A stretch of DNA of 64,000 nucleotides from assembly GCF_032854445.1 (NCBI RefSeq), contig NC_088295.1:29382470-29446469 (forward strand), in the 5' to 3' direction. Of this stretch, positions 33,001 through 45,067 are shown piece by piece. Below the pieces are notes generated by a model. It worked only from the letters and a program-made list of their open reading frames with translations. It searched no databases and was not told where the DNA came from. Both the position numbers and the translations under genes were made by a program. The first letter of the stretch is position 1. Each line of letters starts with the position of its first letter. Source of the DNA: Liolophura sinensis. Lineage: Eukaryota; Mollusca; Polyplacophora; Chitonida; Chitonidae.

Positions 33001-33980
33001 AAGTCTTTGGTGTGACTTGACTCAGGTTTGATACCAGGGTCTCCTAACTTTGAGGTGGACGCTCTAACCATTAGGTCACCGAAGTGGTCAATAAATAAAC
33101 TATGAACAATAAGTAATATATCTTGAGAATAAAGCTTCTTTAAGTTGCACTTAAAAGTTGATAATGAATAAAGTTCATTCAATAAGTTACAATCCTTTGC
33201 ATACATTGCATTTGACTTGATTAGGAACAAAACTTGACAATAATGAATGCATGCAAAACAAGATATTTATAGGTTTCAGCTAATGGATTAAATTCTATTT
33301 CTTTACTAGTTTTACTCAGGTTTAAATCCAATGGCTTCTGTTCATGGTTTAAACAAGGTGTAAGTAATAGGTGCGGTTTGGTTTAATATGAAGTCTACAT
33401 CTGGAAGAATAATGTCTGTAGAACAACATTCCTTTTTTGTGATATTTACTTACTTATTTCACTGGTGTTTTATGCCATACCCAAGAATATTTCACTTATA
33501 CAATGGCTGCCAGCATTATGGTGTGGGGAAGCTGCCCAGAGCCCGAGGTGAAACCCACGACCACCCATGAGAAGAAGTCAGAGTGAGCTGGACTTGAACT
33601 CACATTCCACATTGGTGGGAGGCTCCTGGGTCATTGAATCATGCTTCCTCCCACCATAATGCTGGCTGCTATCGTTTAAGCGAAATATTCTTGAGTATGG
33701 CATAAAACACCCATCAAATAAATAAATCAAACAAAGACATCTGTCAATATTTTGATAACAACGACAAAATAATGTTCATAATCAAGAAGGCTTCACCATT
33801 TATGGATTTACTGATTGTTGTCATCCCATTAACAAACCCACATACCTGCAGCGTATCTGCCCTATTGATTGCTGTACACACAACCCTTATCAACACTTCT
33901 GCTCGTTTTAATGTTGGAATGTCAGTTTCCTCTATTCCCAGAAGTTCAGGGCCACCAGGTTGGAAATGAGCTGCACGCAT
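27059..33980 (-). CDS. TP53I3: PIG3-type quinone oxidoreductase (TP53I3 orthologue), 7 exons
   Basis: NADPH-dependent quinone reductase of the zinc-free MDR superfamily; in vertebrates a p53-induced enzyme linked to oxidative stress. Exons (minus): 33846-33980, 32573-32708, 31617-31748, 30766-30978, 29008-29113, 28262-28353, 27059-27355. The start ATG (33978-33980) opens [12 protein letters not shown], as in PIG3. Exon 2 has [17 protein letters not shown], exon 3 [17 protein letters not shown], and exon 4 the nucleotide-binding [14 protein letters not shown] and [13 protein letters not shown]. Exon 7 has [17 protein letters not shown] and ENTGKIIL. Two exons carry indels. Exon 5 reads GANLILDCV and then needs a one-base shift to give [18 protein letters not shown]; as read, it stops early. 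Exon 6 shifts out and back in, replacing about eight residues. The C-terminus runs about 36 residues beyond the usual GKIILxxx end. This is either a decaying gene or assembly error. An acceptor two bases before the codon that precedes the ATG implies a noncoding first exon. Confidence 0.85.
29008..29113 (-). CDS. TP53I3: TP53I3 exon 5, carrying a frame-breaking extra base
   Basis: The flanking introns fit phase 1 (ACAGGGG/GTAAG before, TTGG/GTAAG after), so the exon should be 105 bases; it is 106. The frame is correct up to DCV and correct again, shifted by one base, from GSFWEQ onward. As written it reaches TAG after about 28 codons. It is flagged separately because it decides whether the gene is functional in this assembly. 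Confidence 0.7.
32890..33089 (-). mobile_element. tRNA-derived SINE, other family, in TP53I3 intron 1
   Basis: On the minus strand the head reads GACCTAATGGTTAGAGCGTC (A-box) and, 30-odd bases on, GGTATCAAACC (B-box). It is followed by AGTCACACCAAAGACTTTA, which resembles the segment after the head of the SINE at 59625. The 3' end is uncertain. Confidence 0.6.
33448..33640 (-). mobile_element. SINE family 1, left arm of an inverted pair
   Basis: It runs from TTATTTCACTGGTGTTTTAT through CAAGAATATTTCACTTATAC, CCAGCATTATGG and GAGCTGGACTTGAACTCAC to TCCTGGGTCATTG. The tRNA head is missing. It lies in intron 1 of TP53I3 and directly abuts a plus-strand copy. Confidence 0.8.
33641..33733 (+). 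mobile_element. SINE family 1, right arm of an inverted pair
   Basis: It begins at CTTCCTCCCACCATAATGCT and ends AAATATTCTTGAGTATGGC...CAAATAAATAAATC. It is a 3' part only, arranged head to head with the preceding copy, so about 90 bases can pair with it. Confidence 0.8.
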
Positions 33981-34628
33981 ATTCTAAAAAAACACAGTCT
34001 GTATAGAGCTCTAAGTTCTATAGCAGGACGATCACACTAGTTTTGCGAAGAAAAAGAAAAAAAAAATCCAAAAAACAGCGAGAAAGGTTGATTTATTAGA
34101 TAACTGCATTTATCAGAGGACTATACAACCCAATGTTTTGTATTGGGCTGAATGATGGGTTCATTACTACGCTGTCAGTAGGTGGGGTATGATGGCACGT
34201 GGTGTCCATACATGCAGAGACCAGCCTGCTGCAACCAGACACTGCCACAATCTGACAAAATTCAGTCAAAGGTAATGCTATACGTCACACAAACAAAACT
34301 ATAGTTTGGCATGGTATTAAAAAATATAGTAAATTTTCCAATTCTTGGTCAGGTACATGGCAAAGAGCAGTGGTAATTACAGCTACATGTTTTTTTCAAC
34401 ACTTAGCACACTCTGATCATCATCATCAAAACATGTGGTATGTAAGTGTAACATTTTTAAAGTGTGGTGTAAGTTAAACTCCGATGAAATAAATAAATAA
34501 AATAGGAAAATGTTTACACAAAAAGAGTGTCATATCTCAACTTTAAGGTGGACCTCCACACAGACTACATGATACCTACATGTAACTGTACCTACATGTG
34601 CATGTGTACATGTACATGAGTTATGTGT

Positions 34629-34632
<4 letters not shown>

Positions 34633-34682
<50 letters not shown>

Positions 34683-34687
34683 AGGTA

Positions 34688-34720
<33 letters not shown>
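34633..34720 (+). repeat. (TA)n microsatellite, two blocks
   Basis: Two long TA runs are separated by CCAGGTACC, with CAGGTACC/GGTACCTG-like flanks (GTACCTGGC after the second block), making an imperfect palindrome. The Tyr-Ile open frame here is an artefact. Confidence 0.95.
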
Positions 34721-34723
<3 letters not shown>

Positions 34724-35269
34724 GTACCTGGCAAAGGTATATATGGTTTAGGGGAAATGCTTTTTACAAGCGATCATTGTGATTATTGATGAATACCTTA
34801 TTAACCATCATTCAAACAAATTCACAACTGAGATAATTAATTACATGGCTCTGATAAATCCAGCTGTAGGATTGCTACTTTCAGTGCTCAGGTACAGTAG
34901 CATTTTTTAACTTAACAGTTTCGAGTAAGTAATTTTAACAGTTCCACTATCTTGGATGATATAGTCAGGGCTGTTCAATGAACTGGTTAAGTTCAAGGTA
35001 AATATACACCTGATTACACACAAAAGGAATGGGGCATTGACTTCTGTACAAAGGCAATGTCAAAATTGTGATAACTGCTGCAGAGCTACAAAATCAAAAC
35101 TACAAGTACTATCATCGCATGTGCTTACAATACAGCCCTACTACAACGTAAAACTCACTAGAGATGAAATGGTTAATACTGAAAATATAAGAATGCAAAG
35201 CAAGGTTGCAAATGACTCTATAGTTGTCATTTAGGGTACATTTCTTATGAGGCCAGGACAAACGAGAGT

Positions 35270-35660
35270 CTGTGAGGCCCTCCGCTCACGTGCACACGTT
35301 TCCAAGAGGCGATAACTCTTTCCCGATTTTACCCTCAGGTTAATCCATTATGAAAGGGGGAGGGCAGGATGAAAATCTAACGGATAATTTCCTTGTAATC
35401 AAGATACGGTGAAATTTTCATGTTCATTTTATTGGATATTGCACTGTCAACGTACAATGGAGTTTACGTGGTATTTAACAAATGTAGCCAATGGAAAATT
35501 GTCGTAAAATATTCCATTACCCCCTCAAAAATGTTGTTCTTCTACACAGGTGGATTAACAGTACCTGCGATGGAGAGTCAGCTTTTTTAACCAATAGAAA
35601 GGCATTTGTTCAGTTTATGCCAAAATGGCGGCTTCCTTGTGAATGGTCTGTAAGGTGAGG
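35270..35660 (+). promoter_or_regulatory. likely divergent promoter region, upstream TSS of the EEP nuclease gene
   Basis: A CCAAT at 35591 is followed by CAAAATGGCGGC at 35621-35632, a good YY1 element of the kind found at transcription starts. A strong donor (TAAG/GTGAGG) at 35654/35655 follows. The ATG inside the YY1 motif opens only a six-codon frame, consistent with a noncoding first exon. A moderately CpG-containing patch at 35270-35340, with donor-like sites on the minus strand, could hold the TP53I3 start. Inference from motifs only. Confidence 0.45.
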
Positions 35661-36439
35661 ATGAGAAGTTTTCTGATTTATAAAAACGATCAGTACTTTT
35701 TCCTGGGGAAAGTTTCCATTAATTTTATAGATATGATATTTTAGCATTAATATGCATTAATGGGCTTCAACCTACAATGTCTTGATAAAGTTCTGTGGTG
35801 TACTCTTCGGGAGGCGGTTTTCACCCCTTACGTTGTCCTATGCTAACTAACGCAGCGAAGTTGGCGGGCTTCACAAGTGCCTCAGTGTTTTGCTCACGTA
35901 ATGCCTCATGTTCTTTTTCATTGACATTATTGTGTCTGTTTGTGGGTAGAGTTGGAAATCAGAATGTTTACAGATAAAGACTGATCATAGGAAAATGATA
36001 ATGGACCTAGATAAAGGAGACAAAAGAATACTGGTCATTTTGAGTTATGGCTACAGTTTAGCTTTCCATGTGGTTTAACTCTGAATATCATTTGCATACG
36101 AACCATAACATTACTTAAATGCTGAAACGGGAGTTGTAAAGAGTAGGGTAATATTTAAGTGTTGATTTCAACGTGCATTCTGACATCATATTTTTCCCCA
36201 CGTTCACATGGTTTTACTGATTTTGATGAGTCCCTCTTAAAGGAGAACAAAACTTAAAAATATGACACTATAGGCTGAAAAGAGCACATTTTTTTCTGCC
36301 TGGTGTTGCCTGCTGCATAATATTGCAATTTTTCCTAATCATGCACGTAAAGCCTGAAAACGGCCAAGCTGGCATAAATCACTGAATCCATCGCGTCCTT
36401 CATCTTTAACACCCTGTAATTTATGCTGGGGGTGTGTTG

Positions 36440-36630
36440 CTTCTCAGCCAATGAGAGTCGTTAAAACTGCCGGCTTGTTCGTGTAAACTCGGAACCTACT
36501 TCCAACATTCCGGTTTCCGATGGCAGTTCTTCTCCTAACACAGAAGACTTCAGGACTAGTTCTTAGGCAAAATGGAGGCGCCCACAGTGGATTTTGGTGC
36601 TGACTTTATTTATAATTTATCAACTTGAGG
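36440..36630 (+). promoter_or_regulatory. second candidate promoter and noncoding exon with short uORF
   Basis: CCAAT at about 36459 and an ETS-like ATTCCGG at about 36508 precede CAAAATGGAGGCGCC (YY1-like) at about 36569. The ATG at 36572 opens an 18-codon frame (MEAPTVDFGADFIYNLST) that ends at TGA 36626-36628. A donor (TTGAG/GTACAT) follows at 36629/36630. This fits an alternative first exon with an upstream open reading frame for the gene starting at 37290. Confidence 0.4.
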
Positions 36631-37289
36631 TACATATTAGAATTTTTTTATGGCATGCACCTGGAGGAAATGCATACTCTTTTCAGTGGTATTTGTTTGA
36701 TATTTAAGGTTTATTCTCCTTTAATTGGCTCAAACTGATAATTTAACATTTGTGTAAAAATTTTATTTAAACATTCACATGACACGTAAGTTCAATATCA
36801 ATGGTGAGAAAGTGAAATGAATTATTGTTGCTAAAGTAAAGTCTGTTTTGATTTATTGATAAACTGCACGGCCTTTATACTGAAGAACAGAGTGATATTT
36901 TTGCATAAGTCTGAGTAATGACATTTAGTAGTTACAATGAAAAAAGTGACAATAAACACATAACAAATAAGCATAGTGGTTGATGGGGGAGGGGGTATAA
37001 GCAAAATGGCAGAACCCATCATTTAGAAGGCATTGTAGCATAAAGAGGGATGGATGTTAAATAAATAAATGCTGTGTTGTAAAGGTAATGCTAGATGCCC
37101 TTAATGTTGACTGGACGCCAGGATGTCCATGTTTTTGAGAGGATTTAATAATTGTACCAAATGATTATTTGATATACTGCTTTGTTTGAGATCGATTATA
37201 AGTTTTACTTTCTGCTTATCAGGGTAAGTTTCATCAGAACTAAAGATCTCTAGAATTCATCCGTTGCGTAAAACTGTGTACAACACAAT

Positions 37290-40200
37290 ATGCCACGGAG
37301 AAGAAGTGCTGCAGTGGAAAGCCCTGCGTCGAGGAAAAGTCCCCGAGCAGCTGCACAAGCCCAAGCAAAGACTGCAGAGTCCCCAGCCAGCACAAGGGGA
37401 TCAAGAAGCCGCAGTGCCTCAAGCTCAAATAAAGCAGAGAAGAGTAGTCCTGCCCCAAGTACTGCTACTACTGGAAGGTGGATAACATTAACAGTAGAGT
37501 CAGAAATCTACAACTTTGTAATTTTACATTAAATTTGTTTGATGCAATTGTGCGACTGCTTGGTAATCATAAGTGTAATTAAAAAGTTATTTGTGAATAG
37601 ATATATTTCTGTTGGTCCTTTTAAATAATGGGTGCATCTTATGAAACTGAAAGGTTCTGAGATTCAATTTGTCCTGAATTTGTAGACATTAATGTAGGTA
37701 AACGTCAAATTTTTTTTTTTGGAAATCCGTTAAAGAGGGAGCTGTTGTGTGCAAAGAATAATGAATTGTGATATTTTTGGGGCGCAACTTTATGTCCATT
37801 GATTTGTTACAGAGGTTCCCGTAGTCGAAGCCGTGCAGGTAAGGTAGAGGAGAATGTGGAGGCGAATGAAGAAGTTGTGGAGGAGAAGACGCCAAGAGGC
37901 CGAGCTTCAAGACGAGGAGTGGCAACTAAAGGTATTGTACTTTCATTCTTGATATAACTCGTGTTAAAAAAGCTCATTACCATTCATAAAAAATTAAGTT
38001 CTTATCTGAAGACTTTCTTTGAAAGGCTTGTCTATTCACTTAGTGAGTTTTCCATAATCACTGTTTGAACGTGACTTTTATTATTACAAAGCCATATGTG
38101 TTTAGATAATTAATCCAATTAAATTAAACTAGTTGACATGTTTGGATTATGAAGCAGTTTGGAAGACAAACTTGCATATCTTTTTTCTTTTTCTAAAAAC
38201 TGAAGTAAAACATTTAAGTTGCAAAGGTTTCATGGATTTACTTCAGATATGTTATACTAAGAAGACAAGGTGAACAAAAGACTTTTAAGCAGCTGGTTCA
38301 ACAATTTCTTGCCAAAAATAAGACAAAACAGCCAATGTGTGGAAAAATTAAAGGTTAAAAATTGTGTGTAATGAATGCTGTGATGGATATCCATCATAAT
38401 CCTTGACTCAGAAGTATGATAAAAATGCAGGGGTTCATGTAAGTCTTACCGACCACCACTTTCTGTGCGAAATTGAGTTTTTCTTTCAACTGAAATTGTT
38501 TTTTTTCAACCGACCGTTCATTGATTAAAGTAATTATCACTCCCTACATATGAACTCAAGCTGGCCTTCTATTTGATACAGCAAACTGATAATCGCCGCA
38601 CGTTACAGTTATTGTTACATGTATTTCAGGATACTAGTCCAGAAAGCTTACCACCTATAGCATCAGTCTAGATTGACTGAAGCTCACAACATGAGCAATT
38701 GGTCTTGACATTAATTGGTATTAACTAGATTGATCTTTAAATAAAGAGGCTACATACTTATAGAGATAAAATACACTGGTACTTTATGTATCATTGAATT
38801 TTGAATTTTTCCATGATGAATAAGGCTATGGATAGCTACGGCCTGAAGTCCATCTCCATGTTCAGTTTTTGAACAAACAACAAGCTTTTATAGCAAATTG
38901 ACGTCGAAGGTAAATGTTCATGTCTTAGTCGAGCAAAGAAGACTTAAATTTCGCTGCTATAAGCTATTTATCAAACTTCAGACCCCCGAAAACTAAACCT
39001 GGAGGCAAACTGTGTGCTTGCCTTGAAAGGAGCTGAAGATATTAGCGCCATCTGACATCAGGAGGAGGAAACCAGTCAGACGGCATGCGCTCACATGCAG
39101 TCACTTACGCTATGCAAATATCAAAAACAAGACGATCGGAAGCCGATGTAGGTCAGATTACTTGTGAGGACCGATTTGGCAGAGACCAAAGAAGCTAATT
39201 ATGTGTCATGGTTGATTTCATACAGCTCTCTGCTTCTAAAAGTTGCCAACTTAAATCTAATCAATGCAGAAGGTCATGAAGATTTCCATAAAAGGGAGAT
39301 AACTCGTAACGCGAAAAGGTTGCTTTGCAGAACTTTGGATATGTTCAAATGTGAGTTTATGTGAAATTTTCTTTCAAAAAACATCCTCAAATCAAACAAA
39401 TATAACCAGATATACTCTGGTTTTCTTCACCCATAAACCAGACCACTGTTGTTTGATGAAATCAAATATTTAAATTGTGCTGCTAGCATTGCGAAAGTTG
39501 TAGATAAAGACAACCAAAAACACAACCAAACTAAGTAATTGTGATTTAAAGTGATTTGAAAACATCTGTGGGAGAAGATGTTTCAGTTGTTGTTAAAAGT
39601 TTAAGTTTTATTTTGTTTCAGAAGAGGTAGCTTCTCCAAGTCCAAGAGGTAAAGGTAGATTAACAAGAGGGGGTCTTCAGGAGGAGAAGAAAGCTGCTGC
39701 TAAGCCACAGAAAGGTGGTAGAGGAAGGTCAAGGGGCCGAGGGAAGAAGCAGGAAGAGGAGCCAGAAGAGGAGGTGGAGGCTGAGGAGGAAGGACCTGTA
39801 GAGGAGGAAGAAACATCAGCTGTTCAAGAGGAAGAAACCCCAGCAAAAACCACCCCCAGCAGAGGTGGAAGAGGCAGGGGAAAGCAGGCAAAGGAGCAGC
39901 CGGCAGAGGAAGCTGAAAAACCAGCTGAGGAGGAGGAGGAAACTTCAACCTCACGTGGACGGAGAAGTCGTGGAGGACAAGGCTCAGAAAAGAAAGTTAC
40001 TCCCCCGAAAGTCTCTCCTAGAAGTCGCAGAGGGAAAGTGGACACCACCACAGAGGAAGCAAACCCAGAAGCTACAGAAGAACCAGTGGCAGCCAAAGAA
40101 GAGCCCAGTCCAAAGGGCAGAAGGAGTCGTGGGAGACAGGAACCTGCTGCTGAAACCGTGAAGTCACCAAAAGGAGGTAGCCGTAGAGCACAGCAGAAAG

Positions 40201-43200
40201 AGGAAACTGGGGGAGAAGAAGTTGATGCTTCAGTGGAGGAAGCTATGGGGAAGACAGATGTCACAGAAGATGCTCCAGAAAAAACAGAAAAATCCCCAGA
40301 AAAGTCAGGACCCTCTGAGGTCCAGAAGGTGGACCCTCCAGCTGTAGTGGAAGAGGCAGAAGCAGAGGAGGTTCCTTCAGGTATTGAGACGCCCCCTGAA
40401 GAGGTAACACCAGCAGAACATGTACCAGATGCGAACATAGCTGAGGAAGAGCAGATGGAAGTAGATGCAGCTGTGGCAGATCAAGTCCCTGCTGAACTGG
40501 CGGCTCCTGAGAAGGCTGAGGTAGAAATGAAACCTGAAGTTGCTACTGCGCCTCTCCCCACAGAAAATATCGCTCAGTTGAGTCCGCCTGCTGAAGAAAT
40601 TGCGGATGCACCAGTGGAGGATGCTGCACCACTTCCATCAGAACAGGTGTCAGAAGCATCAGTTCCAGTTGCAGTGGAAATTTCAGCTACAGTTTCCAGT
40701 GGTAGCGCTGCACCTGCAGTGGTTGTCGACTCACCTAATGAGGTTAAACTTAGCCCTAGTATTCCTGAGCAGACACTGGAATCCTCCAGTCAACCTGCAG
40801 ACCTTCCCGGGATTGTGTCCATCAGCCCTCCAGTGGACGAAGTGGAAGCTGTGGGACCTTCTTCTGATGCGGTGCAGGCAGCATCTTTCAGTCCTCCCCC
40901 TGAGAATGTTCAGGTGACTGCAGCAACTGGAAATAACATTACGTTTGTGGACACTGCTTCTCCACCAGTAGTAGTCCCCATTGACCAGTCTATTAACCAA
41001 GAGAGTGAACCTATAGTACCAAGCCGCAAACGCAGTTATGAAGACGAGACAGAAGAGGATGATTTATCAGCAAAAAAAGCGAAAGTGGGCAGCCAACAAG
41101 AAGACCAGGACACATTTGAAGTGGTGGAAACACCATCAACTCTTGCCAATGGAAGTCAAGAACCTCAAGAAAAAGCTGGCAGTCAGCAAGTTGAGCCCGA
41201 TATTGTTGAAGTACAGCCAGTAGAGGTGCAGCAGAGAGATGCAGGTGCAACAATTGGAGAAGGAGATTTCAATGTCAACATGAGTGTGGAGCCATCAGCC
41301 CCCAGCAGTACTGCTCAAGAAGCACTGGATGGATCAGGCGCTACTAAGGAAGATGATATTCTCAAAGAGTATGTTGTTATTGAAATGAGTGATGTCCCAG
41401 AGGCCAATTCTGGACCAGTACAAGAGGCAACTCCATCAAAAGCACAACTGTCCACTGTGTCCGGCACATCAGCATCTTCCCCACCGTCAACAGAATCATC
41501 GAGAAATCATGTGTCACAAACATTATCATCATCAGAAAAAGATCCCCTGTTTAACCGATTGTATTTGACCAACCCAACTCTGCAGTCAGACTGTCTTGTC
41601 CCTGCGAAGCAATTCAGTGTTGTATCCTACAATATCTTGGCTGATTGTTGGCTGAACAGGTTCGCAGACACCTACACACATGCTAGTCCTAAAGCTAAAG
41701 ATCCATCATATCGACATAGTCGATTGCTGGAGGAGATCAAGTATCTTGATGCTGACATCGTGTGCATGCAAGAGGTTGATATTGCAGTGTATGAGGGCAA
41801 CTTACTTCCAGCAATGACAGGGTATGACATGACTTAACTTGCTTAACAACTGAGATCTGATGAACCTAATTGCATGGCTTATATGTAGATGAAAAGGCCT
41901 CATGGTCAGATTTTTCAGTTGTGAGTGTATGTTAAACAAAACATTATCCATGCAGCAGGTTCCTTGCACTGCATGTAAATGTTTTTATATCATAATTCTA
42001 ATTTTGCTTGCTTTCAAAAAAAAAAAAAATTATGCTCTCGCTTGTGAATTTTGGGATGCAGACTAGAGATTTGCTGTTTTAAGAAACAAGTGCCTTTTCC
42101 AGTGTCATTACATGCTGGTGAATTCTACTTGAAGTTTAATTCTAATTTTTACCACCGTATTTTTTCTGGTATGCCTTACCAGAAAATCTTGTACTGCAAG
42201 CCATTTAAACTGTTCTTTTGTATTTTATTACTTTCATATATGGATCCTTTTTTGCAGCTTGGGTTACGAAGGTACTTTTAAATCAAGGGCAGCATCTGAG
42301 GGGTTTCAGGAAGGCGAGGCTACATTTTTCAAGAACAGTAGATTTACTTTACTGCAGTCAGAGGGATATTTTCTCAAGGATCTAGCAGAAAAGGTGGGTA
42401 TCTCTAGATGTAAATCTGTCTGCTCCATGCATCAGTTCTGCTTCCCTCTTGTCAATGAAATAGCGAAGCTGGATGTGGCTTGGTGAGTGAGGCACACAAC
42501 ACTTAAGACACATGGGGTGGAGGTTCAAGCCTGGTCTTGGACATGGAATTGTTAGAATCTCCTGCTTAAAGATTGTAGGGTGTGTTAGAATCTGTTGATG
42601 TCATTTGTGCAGTCTTATACTAGTCTGCTCATAAGACAAGGAAATGTTAACTATTAATGTTAGCTATTAATGTTAACTACTAATGTTAGCTATTAACTTG
42701 CAATATCTCCTACGGATCACAGTTTAATTTCCCCATTCTTGAAACTGACCACTATCATAGTGAAGTAAAAAGTTCCCGACAATCAAATACATAAATACTT
42801 ATAAGTCTGATGTTAGCGACGAGCAACTTCAAAAGTGAAATGAGGTACTTTTCTATTCAAATGTGGCATTTTCATTTTGTACAAGGACTTATGTAATTTC
42901 GTGTACTTTTGTTCATGTGTTCACAGGAAATTGAAAGTAGTGCATTGCCAGATGATGTGAGAGAATGCATCCGCAAATACATAAACCTTCCTGATGTTGT
43001 CGTCATTACAAACCTTCAATGCAAGCTGTCAAGCAACCCAGTCACTGTCGGGAACATTCATGTTAATTATGGAGGATTCAAAATTCCGAATGCCCAGTGT
43101 ATACAGGTGAGTGATTTCTTCTAGAAGATGTGTGCGGATATGTGAAATAGAGGAAACAAAGGTAATCTATGAAGTGGTCCTGTAGAATATATGGGAAAGC

Positions 43201-45067
43201 ATAAAACAGTTTCCGCAATCACATCATAAGGTTTAAATACATAAAACATTTAGGACAATTGATGCAAGAAAAACAGGACCAATGCTATTTCATTACTTGT
43301 AGAGATCGACAAATTTCACCGTGTGAATATTTTATTTTCATTTTGAGTCTACATAGGTAACAACATTTTTGTTTTTCTTCAGATTTCCTGTGCTATTAAA
43401 GAATTGGTGGGAAAGGCTAGTAATGGAAACTTCCCTCATATCATTTGTGGTGACTTCAATTCTGCTCCTGATACCCCTGGATACCAGCTGGCACGGGATG
43501 GATATCTGTCTGATGAAATGATACAAAAGCTGCAGTCCTCAGAGGACATGGAGATGCCCGATGGATCGGTATGTAAACATTACAATTTTGGATTCGATCA
43601 GACCATCTCTAAGGTGGTTGATTATTAATAGATTTTACACATTTTGAAATGTAAATGAAGTAAACTGATTTAGACAGTATAATCAGACAATCTGGAAAGA
43701 AACGTAATATACTGGAGTTTGTGCATGGAGAACAAAAAGTAAATAACATTCATGATGCTGTTAAGTAAATGTAGTACATAAGTTCAGGATCATGGCAACC
43801 GCTGGATAATATGATTCAGTTTTTCAATCTTGCGTTTGTTGAAATGATACATTCATGACCTTGAAACGTGTCAAAGCATTTTTCTTGAATTGTTGAATTA
43901 CTAAGGGAGGTAACCCATTGTCGTTGTCTCCCCTCCACTGTTTTTTGCCACCAATTGCAGTGCTGTCTGTTGGGTCTTTACTAATGAAATAATCTGCACT
44001 GAATCACGCCCATAAGGACACTGTCCCGTTTTTGGGAGTAAGCTGTGGTAAGGTGCGACCTCAGAAAATGGATAATGGCAAGTTTCAGGGTTAAAGCAGC
44101 ATGAGCCTGTTGAAGACCTAGCTTTAGGACATTCTAATTTTGTAAACTCACTTGGAAAGCCTACGATAAATGTTATTTATATTTTCTGTATCCATGCAGA
44201 GGTGATTTTAAAATCCTAATTAAACGCAACAGACAGTTTTGGCAAATTTTTCTTGTTATTTTTTCAGAAAAGTGCTTTGGTGAATCATCTGTGGCGTGGA
44301 TTTCAGCATACATCCAGCACTCTCAAGAGTGCCTACAGCACTGTTCAGGTATGTCCTGTATCAACATCTTTTCGTGACTTATTAGTTAGTGTTCTTTTCT
44401 GAGTTAACTGATTGGTGCTTCACACTTGTAAAACAAACATGGAAGTAACACTGTTTGTACTTTATAAGCTGAATAAGCTGAAATTAGTTTCTTAGATGTT
44501 AAGTCAGAGCTTTTTGCTTCTTCATTCGGCTAAAATCTAGTACTGGTCACAGCTGATCAATGCCAGACAAATGAGGTGGTGGGCTCAAATCCAGCTTTGA
44601 CTGGTGTGGCTAAGGCTGCAGTCAGTTAGTCCGGCTTGTACATTGAGGTGGTTTTCTGAGCACAATGTTTTTTTCCACTCTTAAACCACACTACATTGAT
44701 CTAAGTGAAAACTTCTCAAGTGTGCCCTTATTTAAACACCAATATAATAAACAGAAGAAAAGTCAATAGTGTTGAAATATTTGCAATGGTTTGATTGTAT
44801 TTAAAACATGATTTTCATGGCTTATTAGGGTACTAATCCAGTGTTTGTGTTTCTCTTTGCCAGGGAGCTGAGCCAAACTGCACAGCTCTGGTTAATCCAA
44901 TTTTTCGCAGATGCTTGGACTATATATTTTATAGCTCTAATTCCCTGGACACAGTGGGAGTGTTGAAGGTAGCCTCTGAGGAGGACATCACAGCCAATAC
45001 TGCACTGCCCAGTGAAATCTTCCCCTCTGATCACCTGTCCCTGAAGGCAGTCCTCAGCTTCAAGTGA
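37290..45067 (+). CDS. CCR4/Angel/PDE12-type EEP nuclease with long disordered N-terminus
   Basis: A member of the endonuclease/exonuclease/phosphatase fold that includes CCR4 deadenylases, nocturnin, Angel and PDE12; probably a 3'-5' RNase or phosphodiesterase. Exons: 37290-37477, 37813-37931, 39622-41821, 42258-42393, 42927-43106, 43383-43568, 44268-44348, 44864-45067; total 1,097 residues, phases consistent throughout. Residues 1 to about 760 are low-complexity: RG/SR-rich at first (RGRGKK, GRRSRGRQ), then Glu/Pro-rich, with a bipartite NLS-like RKRSYEDE...AKKAKV near residue 570. The EEP domain (about 765-1097) has VVSYNILAD, CMQEVD, GNIHVN in place of the usual NTHL, ICGDFNSAPDTPGY, LDYIFYS and FPSDHLSL, so the metal-binding and catalytic Asn, Glu, His, Asp, Asn and Asp-His are all present. 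The closest subfamily is uncertain, so no symbol is given. The 5' UTR has its own splice acceptor at 37221-37222. Confidence 0.85.
39164..39370 (+). other. intron 2 segment of the EEP gene, unassigned
   Basis: Intron 2 (37932-39621) has no recognised gene. A GGGAGATAACTC word at 39295 resembles words at 35316 and 58459-58500, so it may belong to a short dispersed repeat. The 66-codon open frame here has no recognisable domain. Confidence 0.35.

Noticed and set aside
34598-34789. Tyr-Ile repeat open frame
   Set aside because: It reads a (TA)n microsatellite.
39700-41253. Antisense and shifted frames opposite the large EEP-gene exon
   Set aside because: Compositional shadows of the Glu/Pro-rich coding frame; the real frame joins to the EEP exons with matching phases.
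42470-42560. Possible tRNA-SINE in EEP intron 4 (GGTTCAAGCC word), and a similar word near 44585
   Set aside because: Only B-box-like words remain; no head, tail or second copy could be aligned with confidence.
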